Shown here: positions 4,199 through 5,333 of the stretch, in pieces | Numbering within the stretch: the first letter of the stretch is position 1 | Layout: the number at the start of each line of letters is the position of its first letter | Program-made: the position numbers and the translations under genes | Notes under the pieces: generated by a model | The model's input: only the letters and a program-made list of their open reading frames with translations | Told to the model about the DNA's origin: nothing | Database searches by the model: none | Assembly: GCA_945787305.1 (NCBI GenBank) | Contig: CALZIH010000309.1 | Location: 1-5,333 of the forward strand | Reading direction: 5' to 3' | Origin: an uncultured Desulfobulbaceae bacterium | GTDB lineage: Bacteria; Desulfobacterota; Desulfobulbia; Desulfobulbales; Desulfobulbaceae | Length of the DNA: 5,333 nt

Positions 4199-4968
4199 AA
4201 CTACGGGCACAACTTACTACCGGTTGGGTCGATGCCGATATCAAGCACTCTCTCTCTGCGTCTGCCTTGCATACCCGTGCTGAACAAGCACAGCCATCCT
4301 ATAAAAACGGCCTGATGGAAAGCATGCATGCCGCCCTGCAAAATCCGCCAGAGAACCCGCTTGCGATATACGGCCTGGAAAACCTTTTCCGCAAGCGGGT
4401 AAAAGGTTCTGAACCAATGAAACAGTTTATCGGCGCCCTGGCAGGTATGAAAGCTCCTGCAGGGTACGCTCACGATATACTCTGCCGCATCGATGCCTTT
4501 GCCTACTCGTTTCTCAAGGGAGCTAAAAACCTTGATTTTGTCCTGCCGTGTCACAGGGAAGAGAATGAAGAGTTTATAGAACAGCTGGACCAGTGGAACC
4601 GGATATTGACTGCGTTGGCCGATTTTGAGCGTTTCGGTAGACGAAGTGCTCCCCTCCCCCAAGAGCAAGTGGATGCTTATCTGGCCATGCGGACTATATT
4701 TAGCCGGGCCTCTGCCCGGGACGAGATTCGGACGCTAGCTACGCTGCTGCTCAGCGGGCCTTCCACCCTGAAGGAAGTCAAAGAAGACTTAGGGTTGAAC
4801 TACCCACTCGGCCAACGGACCCTGGCCGCATTTGCGGCCCTGGAGGTAGTTGAACAGCAAGGGGACAGGTATGCCATAAATGCAAAAAAGTTGCCGCTTG
4901 TGGTCTTTTTTCTACGGGAAGTCATCGGCCTTGACTTGCTGCAAGACATTTTCCCTGAAGGAGGTTGA
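4195..4968 (+). CDS. Unrecognised soluble protein with a C-terminal winged-helix-like region
   Basis: The 257-residue product has no signal peptide and no membrane helix, so it is probably cytoplasmic. I do not recognise the family. Residues 35-170 look mainly helical, with Cys97 and Cys119 as the only cysteines. Residues 176-232 read as a winged helix: a helix at 178-187 (RTLATLLLSG), a second at 190-199 (STLKEVKEDLG), a recognition-like helix at 206-218 (GQRTLAAFAALEV), then a short hairpin VVEQQGDRYAIN. A hydrophobic tail follows (LPLVVFFLREVIGLDLLQDI). This suggests DNA binding or protein-protein contact, without proof. ATG 4195 is preceded by GGGGT (4183-4187), a modest ribosome site, and it overlaps the stop of an upstream small ORF. 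The gene lies 164 bp behind a riboswitch-controlled terminator and is followed six bases later by a membrane-protein gene, so the two form one unit. Confidence 0.8.
   Translation: MKLRAQLTTGWVDADIKHSLSASALHTRAEQAQPSYKNGLMESMHAALQNPPENPLAIYGLENLFRKRVKGSEPMKQFIGALAGMKAPAGYAHDILCRIDAFAYSFLKGAKNLDFVLPCHREENEEFIEQLDQWNRILTALADFERFGRRSAPLPQEQVDAYLAMRTIFSRASARDEIRTLATLLLSGPSTLKEVKEDLGLNYPLGQRTLAAFAALEVVEQQGDRYAINAKKLPLVVFFLREVIGLDLLQDIFPEGG
4958..4965 (+). promoter_or_regulatory. Strong ribosome binding site of the 4975 gene inside the preceding gene
   Basis: AAGGAGGT, nearly the full anti-Shine-Dalgarno complement, lies within the last codons of the 4195 gene and nine bases before ATG 4975. It fixes that start and indicates efficient, possibly coupled translation. 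Confidence 0.85.
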
Positions 4969-4974
4969 GTTTTC

Positions 4975-5333
4975 ATGGATCAACTCAAGGAAATTCTAAG
5001 TAACGGCTATATCCTCCTCTACATTGCTCTTGTAGTGGGTTGTCAGGCGCTTTTTGCCTTTGCGGCAAAGTGGCGAAACAATACTATTCGGAAACGGCGA
5101 CTGGAGGAGAAACTTCCTGAACCCGTTTTGATGAATCAGACTGAAAAGCTTTCCGAAGTCCGAAAATGGGCATTTTTTGAGAGCGCATTGCTCCTCTTCA
5201 CTGTCGTTGTGATCCCTTTTCTGCTTATCGCTGTTTTTAACCCACCACCAGAGCAGCGACAGGGCCTGACAATGGCCTTTCTCTTGTTGTTAATCTGGAT
5301 CTTGCTGAACGGCACCGATGTGGCCAAAGGATT
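4975..5333 (+). CDS. Polytopic inner-membrane protein, C-terminus cut by the window edge; possibly MscS-like
   Basis: ATG 4975 opens 119 codons that run off the window. Three hydrophobic spans are visible: about 11-31 (GYILLYIALVVGCQALFAFAA), 66-88 and 98-111. A basic cytoplasmic-type loop, RNNTIRKRR (34-42), follows the first span and a proline-rich turn, FNPPPEQ (88-94), follows the second. The last visible residues, LLNGTDVAKG (110-119), resemble the approach to the pore helix of mechanosensitive channels of the MscS superfamily, where a similar segment leads into a glycine-rich helix. That match rests on memory of the pattern and the decisive part is outside the window. A transporter or other membrane protein remains possible. 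The gene starts six bases after the 4195 gene with a very strong ribosome site, so the two are probably co-expressed under the same riboswitch. Confidence 0.75.
   Translation, partial: MDQLKEILSNGYILLYIALVVGCQALFAFAAKWRNNTIRKRRLEEKLPEPVLMNQTEKLSEVRKWAFFESALLLFTVVVIPFLLIAVFNPPPEQRQGLTMAFLLLLIWILLNGTDVAKG

Noticed and set aside
4201..4668. 155-codon minus-strand ORF
   Set aside because: It is a shadow of the 257-aa gene on the other strand, which has the better ribosome-site and operon context.

Overview
The window looks like a stretch of a Gram-negative, probably anaerobic or microaerophilic chromosome. The best guess is Desulfobacterota or a related former-deltaproteobacterial group. The reasons are an outer-membrane beta-barrel protein with a signal peptide, a membrane polyferredoxin of the NapH type, and a cyclic-di-GMP-I (GEMM-I) type riboswitch whose layout resembles those common in Geobacter-like bacteria. 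The taxonomic call is inference; there is no rRNA or other marker.

Left part (1-1920), all minus strand: a Nudix hydrolase of the CoA-pyrophosphatase type (1390-1920), then a MetA/'transporter'-type outer-membrane beta-barrel protein (313-1167, GTG start with a good Shine-Dalgarno), then a small zinc-ribbon protein cut by the window edge (1-206). A plausible intrinsic terminator separates the first two.

Middle (1921-2686): about 530 bp with no convincing gene, followed by a 141-bp MITE-like element (2458-2598). It has 17-bp terminal inverted repeats (16/17 matching), flanking ATAA direct repeats and a nested internal palindrome. A strong minus-strand terminator at 2611-2638 closes the next gene.

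2687-3343 (minus): a four-helix-like membrane polyferredoxin with CxxxCP and CxxCP motifs and two C-terminal 4Fe-4S clusters. It stands alone, without visible nap, nos or cco partners.

Right part (3350-5333), plus strand: a small membrane-protein reading frame broken by one in-frame TGA (3615-3773). Next come a promoter, a c-di-GMP-I-like riboswitch and an overlapping intrinsic terminator (3874-4030). Downstream are a leader with small overlapping ORFs, an unrecognised 257-aa protein with a C-terminal winged-helix-like region (4195-4968), and a tightly coupled polytopic membrane protein (4975 to the edge) that may be the start of an MscS-like channel. The geometry predicts that ligand binding to the aptamer prevents termination, so c-di-GMP (or a related dinucleotide) would switch this two-gene unit on. 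This riboswitch-controlled unit of an orphan soluble protein and a membrane protein is the most interesting part of the window. The aptamer also departs from the GEMM-I consensus at core positions.
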